From Flavobacterium sp. K5-23 (GTDB taxonomy: Bacteria > Bacteroidota > Bacteroidia > Flavobacteriales > Flavobacteriaceae), in assembly GCF_023278045.1 (NCBI RefSeq), contig NZ_CP056783.1:3009501-3073500 (forward strand): a stretch of DNA of 64,000 nt, read 5' to 3'. Positions 29,890 to 39,825 of the stretch are shown one piece after another. The notes beneath the pieces were generated by a model. The model was given only the letters and a program-made list of their open reading frames with translations. It ran no database searches and was not told where the DNA came from. Each line of letters begins with the position of its first letter. Positions within the stretch are counted from its first letter, which is position 1. The position numbers and the translations under genes are program-made.

Positions 29890-30240
29890 TGTGGTATTTT
29901 TTTAATTTATAACTAACCTATTATTTGCGTTAAAACTACAATAAAATCCCATATTATATCGTTTAAAATCAATATTCAACGATAATCTACACATATGATA
30001 TCATGTGTTAGAAATTTCTCATAAACAATAGTCTCTGTGGAAATACAAATCGTAAAAAATCCCTGATTAATTACAATTATCTTTTACTTACCCTTAGCGT
30101 AAAGATTATTGGACAATTTCTTTTTCGTCAGTTTGAGTAATTTTACACAAAAATTGTATGGAGATCAAGAGAAGTTTTATTATAAGTGTAATATAAATTA
30201 CAGCGAAGGAATGGAGTGAAATTATTGGGGAAATAAATTT
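29890..30240. other. Intergenic stretch upstream of the large surface-protein gene
   Basis: No gene seen. It should contain the promoter of the minus-strand surface-protein gene, but I found no TAnnTTTG with correctly spaced TTG. A 10-bp palindrome ATGATATCAT at 29995-30004, flanked by ACAC and GTGT, is the only notable symmetry. Confidence 0.55.
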
Positions 30241-30277
30241 AAAAACCCCTATAAACAGAAAGTTTATAGGGGTTTTT
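30241..30277. terminator. Terminator of the tRNA operon
   Basis: A perfect 16-bp inverted repeat (AAAAACCCCTATAAAC / GTTTATAGGGGTTTTT) with a 5-nt loop, immediately after tRNA-Arg on the minus strand. A and T tracts allow it to work in both directions. Confidence 0.93.
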
Positions 30278-30278
30278 G

Positions 30279-30352
<74 letters not shown>

Positions 30353-30375
30353 ATTGCTCATGTAAAAAAATTCTG

Positions 30376-30450
30376 TCGGGGTGGCAGGATTCGAACCTGC
30401 GGCCTCCTGCTCCCAAAGCAGGCGCGATAACCGAGCTACGCTACACCCCG
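30376..30450 (-). tRNA. tRNA-Pro (anticodon TGG)
   Basis: Acceptor CGGGGTG pairs with CACCCCG, the D arm is AGCTCGGTTATCGCGC, the anticodon stem CCTGC/GCAGG encloses TTTGGGA giving anticodon TGG, and the T arm is GCAGGTTCGAATCCTGC. Discriminator A, no encoded CCA. Confidence 0.95.
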
Positions 30451-30542
30451 TACAATTTCATTATTGTTTTTGTGTATATTACCTGAACTTGCAGGACACA
30501 CTTTTAAGAATATGCTACTATTCTAATCGCAAATTTAATAAG

Positions 30543-30626
30543 CGGAGGGACAGGGACTCGAACCCTGGCACCGATTGCTCGATGACAGTTTAGCAAACTG
30601 CTCCATTACCACTCTGGCACCCCTCC
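30543..30626 (-). tRNA. tRNA-Ser (anticodon GCT)
   Basis: Acceptor GGAGGGG pairs with TCCCTCC (one G-T pair), the anticodon loop TTGCTAA gives GCT, and a long variable arm (CATCGAGCAATCGGTG) marks a class II serine tRNA. The T loop is GGTTCGAGTCC; discriminator G. Confidence 0.95.
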
Positions 30627-30660
30627 TAGCTGTTAAGAAAGTTGTTCTCTTTTGCGGTGG

Positions 30661-30691
30661 CAAAGGTAGCACATCATTGCATTACTCACAA
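30661..30691 (-). promoter_or_regulatory. Promoter of the tRNA operon
   Basis: On the minus strand TTG (30691-30689) is followed after exactly 20 nt by TACCTTTG (30668-30661), a perfect flavobacterial -33/-7 pair. It lies about 35 nt upstream of tRNA-Ser. Confidence 0.85.
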
Positions 30692-30812
30692 CTATTTCAA
30701 GACTTTTTTTCAAAGTTTTTTAGCATTTTTTTTAAATCAATTCATAGTCAGACATATAGCGTTAAATAAAATTTATCATTTTTTTACTTCTATCATTATA
30801 GTTGATTGAAAA

Positions 30813-30842
30813 TTTGAAATTGCTTAAAAATGACTAAATTTG
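30813..30842 (+). promoter_or_regulatory. Promoter of the thiolase gene
   Basis: TTG at 30814-30816, an 18-nt spacer, then TAAATTTG at 30835-30842: a complete TTG/TAnnTTTG promoter. The ATG follows 26 nt downstream. Confidence 0.8.
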
Positions 30843-30868
30843 CTAGATAAACCAACATTATATATATC

Positions 30869-32047
30869 ATGATCAAAAAAGTTGTTATAGTTTCTGCCGT
30901 TAGAACACCTATCGGAAGTTTTATGGGAGGATTATCTACGGTAACAGCCCCAAAATTAGGAGCAGCAGCCATCAAAGGCGCTTTAGATAAAATAAATTTA
31001 GATCCTAATCTAGTTGATGAAGTTTTTATGGGTAATGTAGTTCAGGCCGGTGTAGGTCAAGCTCCTGCTCGTCAAGCTGCAGTATTTGCAGGGTTACCTG
31101 ACTCAGTAATATGCACAACTGTAAATAAAGTGTGCGCATCAGGTATGAAAGCTGTAATGTTTGCAGCACAAGCTATTCAATCTGGTGATGCCGAAATTGT
31201 AGTTGCTGGTGGAATGGAAAATATGAGTTTGATTCCTCATTATATGCATTTAAGAAACGGAGTTAAATTTGGACCAGGTACTATGGTAGATGGTTTACAA
31301 AAAGACGGACTTACTGATGCATACGACAATAACGCTATGGGCGTTTGTGCAGACGCATGTGCTACTGATTACAATATTACAAGAGATGAGCAAGATAACT
31401 ACGCTATTCAATCCTATGAGCGCTCTGCCAAAGCATGGGAAGCTGGTAAATTTAATAACGAAGTAGTTCCTGTTGCAGTTCCCCAAAGAAAAGGTGACCC
31501 AATAATGGTTACTAAAGATGAAGAATACACTAATGTCAAATTAGACAAAATTCCTGCATTAAATCCTGTTTTCACAAAAGACGGTACAGTTACTGCTGCA
31601 AACGCTTCAACTATTAATGACGGAGCCGCAGCTTTAATATTAATGAGCGAAGAAAAAGCCCTTTCATTAGGATTAAAACCTTTAGCTTACATTAAAGGAT
31701 ATGCTGACGCAGCTCAAGAGCCAAAAAAATTCACTACGACTCCTGCAAAAGCATTACCTAAAGCTTTAGACAAAGCCGGAATTTCTATAAGCGATGTTGA
31801 TTATTTTGAATTTAACGAAGCCTTTGCTGTTGTAGGCCTTGCTAATGCAAAAATTTTAAACCTAGACAACAATAACCTAAATGTAAACGGTGGTGCTGTA
31901 TCATTAGGACACCCACTAGGATGTTCTGGAGCAAGAATAATCGTTACCTTATTAAATGTTCTAGAACAAAATAATGGTAAAATTGGAGCAGCTGCTATCT
32001 GTAATGGTGGTGGTGGAGCTTCGGCAATTGTTATTGAAAGAATTTAA
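30869..32047 (+). CDS. Acetyl-CoA C-acetyltransferase (thiolase)
   Basis: 392 residues, the usual length of biosynthetic-type thiolases, which interconvert two acetyl-CoA and acetoacetyl-CoA. All catalytic residues are in the reference positions: Cys89 in NKVCASGMKA (acyl-enzyme nucleophile), His348 in GHPLGCSGAR and Cys378 in AAICNGGGG, with NEAFAV between them. It could serve ketogenesis, isoleucine or fatty acid breakdown, or isoprenoid supply; no pathway partners are adjacent. It has its own promoter and terminator, so it is monocistronic. Confidence 0.95.
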   Translation: MIKKVVIVSAVRTPIGSFMGGLSTVTAPKLGAAAIKGALDKINLDPNLVDEVFMGNVVQAGVGQAPARQAAVFAGLPDSVICTTVNKVCASGMKAVMFAAQAIQSGDAEIVVAGGMENMSLIPHYMHLRNGVKFGPGTMVDGLQKDGLTDAYDNNAMGVCADACATDYNITRDEQDNYAIQSYERSAKAWEAGKFNNEVVPVAVPQRKGDPIMVTKDEEYTNVKLDKIPALNPVFTKDGTVTAANASTINDGAAALILMSEEKALSLGLKPLAYIKGYADAAQEPKKFTTTPAKALPKALDKAGISISDVDYFEFNEAFAVVGLANAKILNLDNNNLNVNGGAVSLGHPLGCSGARIIVTLLNVLEQNNGKIGAAAICNGGGGASAIVIERI

Positions 32048-32062
32048 TTAATTATTTTATAC

Positions 32063-32106
32063 ATAATGGGTTATAAGTTTTAATACTTTTAACCCATTAT
32101 TTTTTT
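32063..32106 (+). terminator. Terminator of the thiolase gene
   Basis: ATAATGGGTT and AACCCATTAT form a perfect 10-bp outer stem, AAGT/ACTT continues inside, and a T run follows at 32100-32106. Confidence 0.85.
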
Positions 32107-32131
32107 AACAACAACTCATAACTGCATCTAA

Positions 32132-32893
32132 ATGTTCGGAATTTGTAATCTTGCTATAATCCCTCTAAGGTCTGAACCTAGCGATAGAAGCGAAATCGTT
32201 TCTCAAGTATTATTTGGAGAACATTTTGAAATTTTAGAAAAACAAAATCAGTGGTCTAAAATTAAAATGCAATTTGATAACTACGAAGGCTGGGTGGACT
32301 CTAAACAGTATCAGGTTATTTCAGAATCTAATTACTTTGAACTTTCTAATGATACAATTATTCTAAATGCGGATTTAATAGAGTACGTAAGCGCACCTTC
32401 AAACCTACTAATCCCAATTCCATTAGGGGCAAGCCTTTCTTTTTTAAAGAATAAGGAGATAAATACTACCCATTTAGAATTTGAAGGAACAAAAATTAGT
32501 GGAGTCAAAGACAAAAAAGAGTTAATAAACACCGCTTTTCTATACTTAAACTCACCCTATTTATGGGGAGGAAAAACACCGTTTGGAATCGATTGTTCGG
32601 GTTTTACCCAAATGGTATACAAACTAAACGGATTTAAACTTTTACGAGACGCATCTCAACAAGCAACCCAAGGAGAAGCTTTAAGTTTTATTGAAGAAAG
32701 CGAACCAGGAGATTTAGCCTTTTTTGACAATGATGAAGGCAATATTACACACGTAGGAATTATAATGGAAAACAATTACATTATACACGCCTCCGGTAAA
32801 GTTAGAATAGATAGATTAGATCATTTAGGGATATACAACCCCGAAATCAATAAGCACACACACAAACTCCGTGTAATAAAAAAAATTATATAA
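32132..32893 (+). CDS. NlpC/P60 (C40) peptidase with N-terminal SH3-like domain
   Basis: 253 residues. Residues ~1-60 form a bacterial SH3-like domain (IIPLRSEPSDRSEIVSQVLFGE...WSKIKMQFDNYEGWV), and a second SH3-like region may follow. Residues ~128-253 are the NlpC/P60 catalytic domain with Cys155 in FGIDCSGFTQ, His207 in ITHVGI and His219 in IIHASGK. Such enzymes cut the gamma-D-Glu/diamino acid bond in peptidoglycan peptides. No signal peptide or lipobox is visible, as in other Bacteroidetes homologues, so the place of action is uncertain. It ends at a terminator shared with the convergent TPR gene. Confidence 0.9.
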   Translation: MFGICNLAIIPLRSEPSDRSEIVSQVLFGEHFEILEKQNQWSKIKMQFDNYEGWVDSKQYQVISESNYFELSNDTIILNADLIEYVSAPSNLLIPIPLGASLSFLKNKEINTTHLEFEGTKISGVKDKKELINTAFLYLNSPYLWGGKTPFGIDCSGFTQMVYKLNGFKLLRDASQQATQGEALSFIEESEPGDLAFFDNDEGNITHVGIIMENNYIIHASGKVRIDRLDHLGIYNPEINKHTHKLRVIKKII

Positions 32894-32895
32894 TT

Positions 32896-32933
32896 AAAAA
32901 AGCCATTTAGATTTTCAACTAAATGGCTTTTTT
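32896..32933. terminator. Bidirectional terminator
   Basis: A perfect 15-bp inverted repeat (AAAAAAGCCATTTAG / CTAAATGGCTTTTTT) with an 8-nt loop between the convergent C40 peptidase and TPR genes. Confidence 0.93.
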
Positions 32934-32952
32934 ATTATTTTCTAAACAAAGA

Positions 32953-34221
32953 TTACATTTTAGCTTTCAATGCTTTATACTCTGCTGTCATTTCCAAAGC
33001 ACTATAAACATTCAATAAAGTTTTAGTTACATCTTCATTCTTAGGATCTATTTCAACCGCTTTTTGAAGATAAGGAATTACACTTTTAAAAATGTTTTGA
33101 CGTTTCACTTTCAATTCGTCATATCGCTTCATATCCTTAGCTGAAGTTCCTAATTTATTCATTTCTTCAATTATAGCACCTTCTCCATCTAGCTTCAAAG
33201 CAGCCATATTAATATAAGCGTTTGTATATTTAGGATTAATCTCTATCACTCTATTGTAATGTTTCTCAGCTTCAACACTATTTTTAGCATTCCCACTAAT
33301 AACACCTAAATTAAAAATTAAATCCGCATCATTAGGATTTTTTTCTAAAACTTCAGCAATAAGTTTTTTATAAGTAACAAAGTCTTTTGTCTCTAAGTAT
33401 AAATTTGCTTCAGTTAATATTAACGAAGTATCCTCAGGATTAGCAGTTCTAGCCTCTGAAATTGCTTTTTTCGCTTCTTCTGTCTTACCTTTTTGAACTA
33501 AAATCAAAGCTATATTTTTAAATATCTCACCTCTTTTTGAAGGAATAGCTTCAGTTCTTGGTTTTTCATGAGTTCCAAGTTTAACCATTTTATCTCTCTC
33601 TTGCAGCGTATTAAAAAGATCTTCTTCAGAAGTTAATTTATTGACTGCAAAATAGCTTGTTCCTTTTCCAGAATAGTTTAAATTTTTCAACTCATCATAC
33701 AACTTAAGTGCCGCATCATATTCTTGAGCATTAACATAAGTAGACGCAGCATAATATAAATTTAGAGTGTCTTTTTTATCTAATAGATAAGCATCATGCA
33801 ATTTTTTTGCACTTCCTGAAAATTTATCAACTTTAGAGTCAGCAATAGCTCCGTTAATCAATTTATATTTTATTGAAGTAATTGAAGTGGCAGCCTCAGT
33901 TGAGTATTTAGACTTTCCAGAAGCTTTTTCAGCCTCAATTAAATCTTGAAAAGCACTTGCCGCAAGAGATAAATTTTTATCTGTTTCAATGTTTTTATTT
34001 GCTAAATCTAAAAAAGCGTTCCCTTTTACAAAGAAAAATTGTGCTTTCTCAGAATCAGATGCGTTTGAAATAAGGGATTCAGCTCCTTGTAAAATAGTTA
34101 TAGCTTCTTGAGCGTTTCCTTTTTTAAATGCCTTTTCTGCAGCTTTAATTTCATCTTTTTGCGCAAAAGTAGCTACTGACATCAATAATGCCGACGATAG
34201 TATTACATTTTTAATCTTCAT
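32953..34221 (-). CDS. Exported tetratricopeptide-repeat protein
   Basis: 422 residues with a signal peptide (MKIKNVILSSALLMSVATFAQ). The rest is helical and contains TPR-like units, clearest at about residues 240-350 (AKKAISEARTANPEDTSLILTEANLYLE, DADLIFNLGVISGNAKNSVEAEKHYNRVIEINPKYTNAYINMAAL) and at the C-terminus. It is probably a periplasmic scaffold; no enzyme domain is seen. It starts 44 nt after gyrA on the same strand and probably shares its transcript. Confidence 0.85.
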   Translation of the reverse strand: MKIKNVILSSALLMSVATFAQKDEIKAAEKAFKKGNAQEAITILQGAESLISNASDSEKAQFFFVKGNAFLDLANKNIETDKNLSLAASAFQDLIEAEKASGKSKYSTEAATSITSIKYKLINGAIADSKVDKFSGSAKKLHDAYLLDKKDTLNLYYAASTYVNAQEYDAALKLYDELKNLNYSGKGTSYFAVNKLTSEEDLFNTLQERDKMVKLGTHEKPRTEAIPSKRGEIFKNIALILVQKGKTEEAKKAISEARTANPEDTSLILTEANLYLETKDFVTYKKLIAEVLEKNPNDADLIFNLGVISGNAKNSVEAEKHYNRVIEINPKYTNAYINMAALKLDGEGAIIEEMNKLGTSAKDMKRYDELKVKRQNIFKSVIPYLQKAVEIDPKNEDVTKTLLNVYSALEMTAEYKALKAKM

Positions 34222-34265
34222 GGTATTTACAATTATGTTTAAATTTATTTTAATTACTAATATTG

Positions 34266-36890
34266 TTAAGCTTCGTCATCAGAATCATCCTCATCAGAAT
34301 CATCTTCAATTTCTTCTTCTTCAGAATCATCTTCATCATCATCGTCTTCTCCGCCTTCATCTTCTAAGACTTCTAAAACTGGCTTTACACGCTCAATTGT
34401 TTCAGATGCTATTACATTTCCATCTTCATCAACTTCTACTTCTTCCTCTGCGTCATCCTTCATAACTTTAGTAACCGCAGCAATAGAATCTTTCCCTTTT
34501 ATATTGATAAGTTTAACACCTTGAGTAGCACGTCCCATAACTCTCAAGTCTTCTACAGCCATTCTAATTGTTAATCCTGACTTGTTAATGATCATTAAAT
34601 CATCAGCATCTGTAACGGCATTTATAGAAATTAAACTACCTGTTTTTTCAGTAATATTTAAGGTTTTAACCCCTTTACCTCCACGGTTTGTAATTCTATA
34701 TTCATCTAAGCTTGAGCGCTTTCCATAACCGTTTTCGGCAACGACAAGGATCTCACTATTCATATCATTAACAGTAACCATGCCAATTACTTCATCCGTA
34801 TCATCTTTTAAAGTAATTCCGCGTACACCAGAAGCTGTTCTTCCCATAGGACGAGTCTTGGTTTCTTCAAATCGAACTAACTTACCAGATTTAACAGCTA
34901 ATATAATTTGGCTTTCACCATTAGTCAATTTAGCTTCTAATAATTCATCGCCTTCCTTAATTGTAATTGCAGCAACTCCATTTACTCTAGGTTTAGAATA
35001 CTTCTCTAAAGATGTTTTCTTAACCTGACCTTTTTTAGTCACCATAATCAAATTATGGCTATTGATATAATCCTTGTCTTTTAAATCCTGAGTACAAATA
35101 AAAGCTTTCACTTTATCATCACTTTCAATATTTACAAGATTTTGAATCGCCCTACCTTTAGCAGTTTTACTTCCTTCTGGTATTTCAAATACACGCATCC
35201 AGAAACATTTTCCTTTTTGGGTAAAGAACATCATATATTGATGATTTGTAGCGACAAACATGTGCTCTAAGAAATCTTGATCTCTTGTACCAGCACTTTT
35301 TTGACCTACTCCTCCTCTATTTTGAGTTTTATATTCCGTTAAGTTGGTACGTTTAATATAACCTGCATGAGAAATTGTAATTACCACATTCTCATCTGCA
35401 ATTAAATCTTCGATACTTACATCTCCACCGGAATATTCTATTTTCGAGCGACGTTCGTCACCGTATTTATCACGAATTTCAACAAGCTCTTCTTTTATCA
35501 AAGCAATTCTTAGATTTACATCAGCTAATAAAGCTCTTAAATGCTCTATTAACTTCATAATTTCGTCATATTCACTTCTCAACTTATCTTGTTCAAGTCC
35601 AGTTAATTGACGTAAACGCATTTCTACAATAGCACGAGATTGAATGTCAGATAAATTAAATCTTTCAATTAATTTATCCCTTGCCTCTTCTGTACTTTTT
35701 GAAGCTTTGATTAAAGCAATTACTTCGTCAATATTATCTGAAGCAATTATCAAACCTTCTAATATATGAGCTCTTGCTTCCGCTTTTTTCAATTCAAATT
35801 GCGTTCTGCGAGTCACCACATCGTGTCTGTGTTCAATAAAATAGTGAATTAGATCTTTCAAATTTAACATTTGAGGACGACCTTTTACAATTGCAATATT
35901 ATTTACACTAAAAGAAGATTGTAGCTGAGTATACTTATATAAGGTATTTAATACCACATTAGGCGTTGCATCGCGTTTCAAAATATAAACGATACGCATA
36001 CCGTTTCTATCTGATTCATCACGTATGTTTGCAATACCTTCAATTTTTTTATCGTTAACCAAATCAGCAGTACGCTTAATCATATCAGCCTTATTGACTT
36101 GGTATGGAATTTCAGTTACGATGATACATTCTCTACCATCCACTTCTTCAAAACCAACTTTGGCACGCATTACAATTCTACCTCTACCGGTTTTAAATGC
36201 TTCACGAACTCCTTCGTACCCATATATTATTCCTCCAGTAGGGAAATCTGGAGCTTTGATATGAGTCATTAATTCATCAATCTCGATATCGTTATTGTCC
36301 ATAAACGCTAACGTACCGTTGATTACCTCAGTTAAGTTGTGAGGTGGCATATTCGTTGCCATACCTACTGCAATTCCTGTTGCACCATTAATTAATAAGG
36401 TAGGAACACGAGTGGGCATAACCGTTGGCTCTTCTAGAGTATCATCAAAATTCAATTTAAAATCAACCGTTTCTTTATCTATATCAGCCAAAATTTCTTC
36501 AGAAATTTTACGCATTCTAGCCTCAGTATAACGCATCGCTGCTGGACTATCTCCATCAACCGATCCAAAGTTACCTTGACCATCAATCAATAAATAACGC
36601 ATACTCCATTCTTGAGCCATACGAACCATGGCGTCATAAACAGAAGTATCTCCGTGTGGGTGATACTTACCTAAAACTTCTCCGACAATTCTTGCAGACT
36701 TTTTGTGAGCAGATCTTGAGTTAACCCCCAAATCATGCATTCCAAACAATACTCTTCGATGTACTGGTTTCAAGCCATCTCTAACATCTGGAAGTGCTCT
36801 TGATACAATTACCGACATCGAATAATCGATATAGGCTGTTTTCATTTCATCTTCTATGTTAATAGGAATTAACTTTTCTCCTTCAGACAT
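34266..36890 (-). CDS. gyrA: DNA gyrase subunit A
   Basis: 874 residues. The type IIA topoisomerase breakage-reunion domain carries the catalytic Tyr121 in [10 protein letters not shown], and the C-terminal domain has six beta-pinwheel blades, with GyrA-box-like GRA/GRTASG segments (e.g. [30 protein letters not shown]). The quinolone region reads [17 protein letters not shown], with Thr82 and Asp86 at the positions usually mutated in resistance; this matches my memory of the wild-type flavobacterial sequence. The last ~60 residues form a very acidic Asp/Glu tail. The TPR gene follows by 44 nt. Confidence 0.97.
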   Translation of the reverse strand: MSEGEKLIPINIEDEMKTAYIDYSMSVIVSRALPDVRDGLKPVHRRVLFGMHDLGVNSRSAHKKSARIVGEVLGKYHPHGDTSVYDAMVRMAQEWSMRYLLIDGQGNFGSVDGDSPAAMRYTEARMRKISEEILADIDKETVDFKLNFDDTLEEPTVMPTRVPTLLINGATGIAVGMATNMPPHNLTEVINGTLAFMDNNDIEIDELMTHIKAPDFPTGGIIYGYEGVREAFKTGRGRIVMRAKVGFEEVDGRECIIVTEIPYQVNKADMIKRTADLVNDKKIEGIANIRDESDRNGMRIVYILKRDATPNVVLNTLYKYTQLQSSFSVNNIAIVKGRPQMLNLKDLIHYFIEHRHDVVTRRTQFELKKAEARAHILEGLIIASDNIDEVIALIKASKSTEEARDKLIERFNLSDIQSRAIVEMRLRQLTGLEQDKLRSEYDEIMKLIEHLRALLADVNLRIALIKEELVEIRDKYGDERRSKIEYSGGDVSIEDLIADENVVITISHAGYIKRTNLTEYKTQNRGGVGQKSAGTRDQDFLEHMFVATNHQYMMFFTQKGKCFWMRVFEIPEGSKTAKGRAIQNLVNIESDDKVKAFICTQDLKDKDYINSHNLIMVTKKGQVKKTSLEKYSKPRVNGVAAITIKEGDELLEAKLTNGESQIILAVKSGKLVRFEETKTRPMGRTASGVRGITLKDDTDEVIGMVTVNDMNSEILVVAENGYGKRSSLDEYRITNRGGKGVKTLNITEKTGSLISINAVTDADDLMIINKSGLTIRMAVEDLRVMGRATQGVKLINIKGKDSIAAVTKVMKDDAEEEVEVDEDGNVIASETIERVKPVLEVLEDEGGEDDDDEDDSEEEEIEDDSDEDDSDDEA

Positions 36891-37096
36891 AAGTTGTTAT
36901 ATTAAATAATTATATTAGTTTCAAAACATGCCAATATACGTATTTTTGAAATTTTTAAAAGCTTTTCTCTCTACTTATTTCAATGATTTATTAACAAATC
37001 AATATTCAGTTATATTAGACAATTTAAGTTGCTTTTTTCTTTTATAGTATTGTTTTTTTTTGTCTATTAGCTGACAGTAGTTCTTTAAGGAACGGT

Positions 37097-37128
37097 TTTT
37101 GTTTTTAAATTACTATTCACTAAATTTA
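37097..37128 (+). promoter_or_regulatory. Probable promoter of clpC
   Basis: TTG at 37099-37101, a 19-nt spacer and TAAATTTA at 37121-37128 (seven of eight consensus positions), 18 nt before the ATG. The divergent gyrA promoter was not identified. Confidence 0.6.
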
Positions 37129-37146
37129 CATTAGCAAATATATATT

Positions 37147-39693
37147 ATGGATGATAATTTTTCACCAAGAGTAAAAGATGTAATTACCTATAGCAAGGAA
37201 GAAGCTTTGCGACTGGGGCATGACTTCATTGGGACTGAACACCTGATGCTAGGTATTTTAAGAGATGGAAACGGTAAGGCAATACAAATACTGAACAATC
37301 TATCTGTAGATCTAGATCATTTACGTAGAAAGGTTGAAATTCTAAGCCCCGCCAATCACGGTGTTGAATTAAATACCGAAAAGAAAAACCTTCATCTTAC
37401 ACGCCAAGCAGAAAGAGCACTGAAAACCACTTTTCTAGAAGCAAAAGTTTTTCAAAGTACCTCAATTAGCACTGCACATTTATTATTGTGCATTTTAAGA
37501 AACGAGAACGATCCAACAACCAAGCTATTGAATAAACTTAAAATTGATTATGACGTAGCTAAAGAACAATATATAAATATGACTCCAAGCGAAGAAGAAT
37601 TCTTAGAAAACTTACCAAGAGCATCAGACTCTTACAACGATGACCCAGGACAAGATGACAGTCTTAAAGAGGGTAATTTTAACAATCCGGCTAATAAATC
37701 AAATAAAAAATCTAAAACTCCTGTTTTGGATAATTTTGGTAGAGATTTAACTGAAATGGCCGAAGAAGGAAAATTAGATCCAGTTGTGGGACGAGAAAAA
37801 GAAATTGAACGTGTTTGTCAAATCTTAAGCCGTCGTAAAAAGAACAACCCGCTCCTTATAGGAGAACCAGGAGTTGGAAAATCAGCTATTGCCGAAGGTT
37901 TAGCTTTACGAATTGTACAAAAAAAGGTTTCTAGAATCTTATTTAACAAGCGTGTTGTGACTTTAGATTTAGCCAGTCTCGTTGCCGGAACTAAATATAG
38001 AGGACAGTTTGAAGAACGTATGAAAGCAGTAATGAATGAATTAGAAAAAAATGATGATATCATTCTTTTCATTGATGAAATTCATACAATCGTTGGTGCT
38101 GGTGGAGCTACTGGTTCTCTTGATGCTTCAAATATGTTTAAACCCGCTTTATCACGAGGTGAAATCCAATGTATTGGAGCCACTACTCTTGATGAATACA
38201 GACAATACATCGAAAAAGATGGAGCTTTAGAAAGACGTTTTCAAAAGATTATTGTTGAACCAACATCTGTTGACGAAACGATTACCATTTTGAATAACAT
38301 CAAAAACAAATACGAAGATCATCACAATGTTACCTATACCGATGAAGCAATTGAAGCTTGTGTTAAATTAACTAACAGATATATGTCTGAGCGTTTTTTA
38401 CCTGACAAGGCTATCGATGCTTTGGATGAAGCAGGTTCACGTGTACACATCACCAATATCGAAGTTCCAAAACAAATTTTGGATTTAGAGCGTCAACTGG
38501 AAGACATTCGTGAATTGAAAAACGTAGTTGTTAAAAAGCAAAAATATGAAGAAGCCGCAAAACTTCGCGATGATGAGAAACGTATCGAAAAAGATTTAGC
38601 AATTGCCCAGGAACAATGGGAAGAAGATGCTAAAAGCAATCGCATCCAAGTTACAGAAGATAACGTTGCCGATGTTGTTTCTATGATGACTGGAATTCCA
38701 GTAAATCGTATTGCACAAACGGAAAGCAATAAATTAGCTCATTTACCCCAACTAATAGAAAATAAGGTTATTGGTCAAAAAGAAGCCGTTTTAAAAATTG
38801 CCCGTTCTATTCAAAGAAATCGCGCGGGATTGAAAGACCCCAACCGTCCTATTGGTTCCTTTATTTTCTTAGGTCAAACAGGTGTTGGTAAAACACAATT
38901 GGCCAAAGTATTAGCCAAAGAATTATTCGATTCAGAAGATGCTTTAGTTCGTATTGATATGAGTGAATATATGGAAAAATTTGCCATTTCAAGATTAGTT
39001 GGAGCGCCTCCAGGATACGTAGGTTACGAAGAAGGTGGCCAATTGACTGAGAAAGTACGTAGAAAACCATATTGCGTTGTACTATTGGATGAAATTGAAA
39101 AAGCACATCCTGATGTTTTCAACATGTTGTTACAAGTTCTAGATGACGGTTATTTAACTGATAGTTTAGGCCGAAAAATTGATTTCAAAAATACTATAAT
39201 CATTATGACATCAAATGTTGGTGCCAGACAATTAAAAGATTTTGGTCAAGGTGTCGGTTTTGGAACTGCAGCCAAAGTTGCGCAAGCTGATGATAATTCG
39301 AAAAGTATTATTGAAAACGCATTAAAGAAAACTTTTGCTCCCGAATTTTTAAATAGAATTGATGATGTTATTGTATTTAATGCATTAGAAAAAGAACATA
39401 TTGATTTGATTATCGAAATCGAATTGGAAAAACTTATTTTGAGAGTTTCTGATCTTGGGTACAAATTAAACCTATCTGACAAAGCCAAAGCATATATTGC
39501 AGAAAAAGGTTTTGACAAACAATTTGGCGCAAGACCATTAAAAAGAGCGATTCAAAAGTATGTTGAGGATACTCTTGCAGAAGAAATAATCACTTCTAAA
39601 ATTAACATAGGTGATGAAATTTTTATGGATATTGAAGATGGCGCAAGCGAATTGAACGTTAATATCAAAAAAGCTGACGAAACAGCAAGTTAA
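37147..39693 (+). CDS. clpC: ATP-dependent Clp protease ATP-binding subunit ClpC
   Basis: 848 residues, a double-AAA+ unfoldase that feeds ClpP. In order: Clp N-domain (residues ~1-145), first AAA+ module with Walker [14 protein letters not shown] and Walker [11 protein letters not shown], a middle region with a UVR motif ([22 protein letters not shown], about residue 465), second AAA+ module with [13 protein letters not shown] and [12 protein letters not shown], and the C-terminal D2 small domain. The UVR motif and the short middle domain separate ClpC from the disaggregase ClpB. It is divergent from gyrA and followed by a hairpin terminator. Confidence 0.95.
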   Translation: MDDNFSPRVKDVITYSKEEALRLGHDFIGTEHLMLGILRDGNGKAIQILNNLSVDLDHLRRKVEILSPANHGVELNTEKKNLHLTRQAERALKTTFLEAKVFQSTSISTAHLLLCILRNENDPTTKLLNKLKIDYDVAKEQYINMTPSEEEFLENLPRASDSYNDDPGQDDSLKEGNFNNPANKSNKKSKTPVLDNFGRDLTEMAEEGKLDPVVGREKEIERVCQILSRRKKNNPLLIGEPGVGKSAIAEGLALRIVQKKVSRILFNKRVVTLDLASLVAGTKYRGQFEERMKAVMNELEKNDDIILFIDEIHTIVGAGGATGSLDASNMFKPALSRGEIQCIGATTLDEYRQYIEKDGALERRFQKIIVEPTSVDETITILNNIKNKYEDHHNVTYTDEAIEACVKLTNRYMSERFLPDKAIDALDEAGSRVHITNIEVPKQILDLERQLEDIRELKNVVVKKQKYEEAAKLRDDEKRIEKDLAIAQEQWEEDAKSNRIQVTEDNVADVVSMMTGIPVNRIAQTESNKLAHLPQLIENKVIGQKEAVLKIARSIQRNRAGLKDPNRPIGSFIFLGQTGVGKTQLAKVLAKELFDSEDALVRIDMSEYMEKFAISRLVGAPPGYVGYEEGGQLTEKVRRKPYCVVLLDEIEKAHPDVFNMLLQVLDDGYLTDSLGRKIDFKNTIIIMTSNVGARQLKDFGQGVGFGTAAKVAQADDNSKSIIENALKKTFAPEFLNRIDDVIVFNALEKEHIDLIIEIELEKLILRVSDLGYKLNLSDKAKAYIAEKGFDKQFGARPLKRAIQKYVEDTLAEEIITSKINIGDEIFMDIEDGASELNVNIKKADETAS

Positions 39694-39718
39694 TACAATA
39701 CCCCATTTACATCAAGAT

Positions 39719-39752
39719 AACCCGTTACGTATTCAATTCATAACGGGTTTAT
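39719..39752 (+). terminator. Terminator of clpC
   Basis: AACCCGTTA and TAACGGGTT form a 9-bp stem with a 13-nt loop and a short T run. Confidence 0.75.
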
Positions 39753-39825
39753 TCTTGAAAACAATTCACACTATAATAAAAATAATTATATTTCACTTTT
39801 ACAAACCGCTTAATCAAATATAAAC

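Noticed and set aside
30381..30593. A 70-codon frame containing 'AGFEPAASCSQSRRDNRA'
   Set aside because: It is the antisense translation of tRNA genes, a well-known annotation artefact.
34220..34465. A plus-strand frame rich in His and Leu opposite the gyrA end
   Set aside because: It is the antisense shadow of the acidic GyrA tail.
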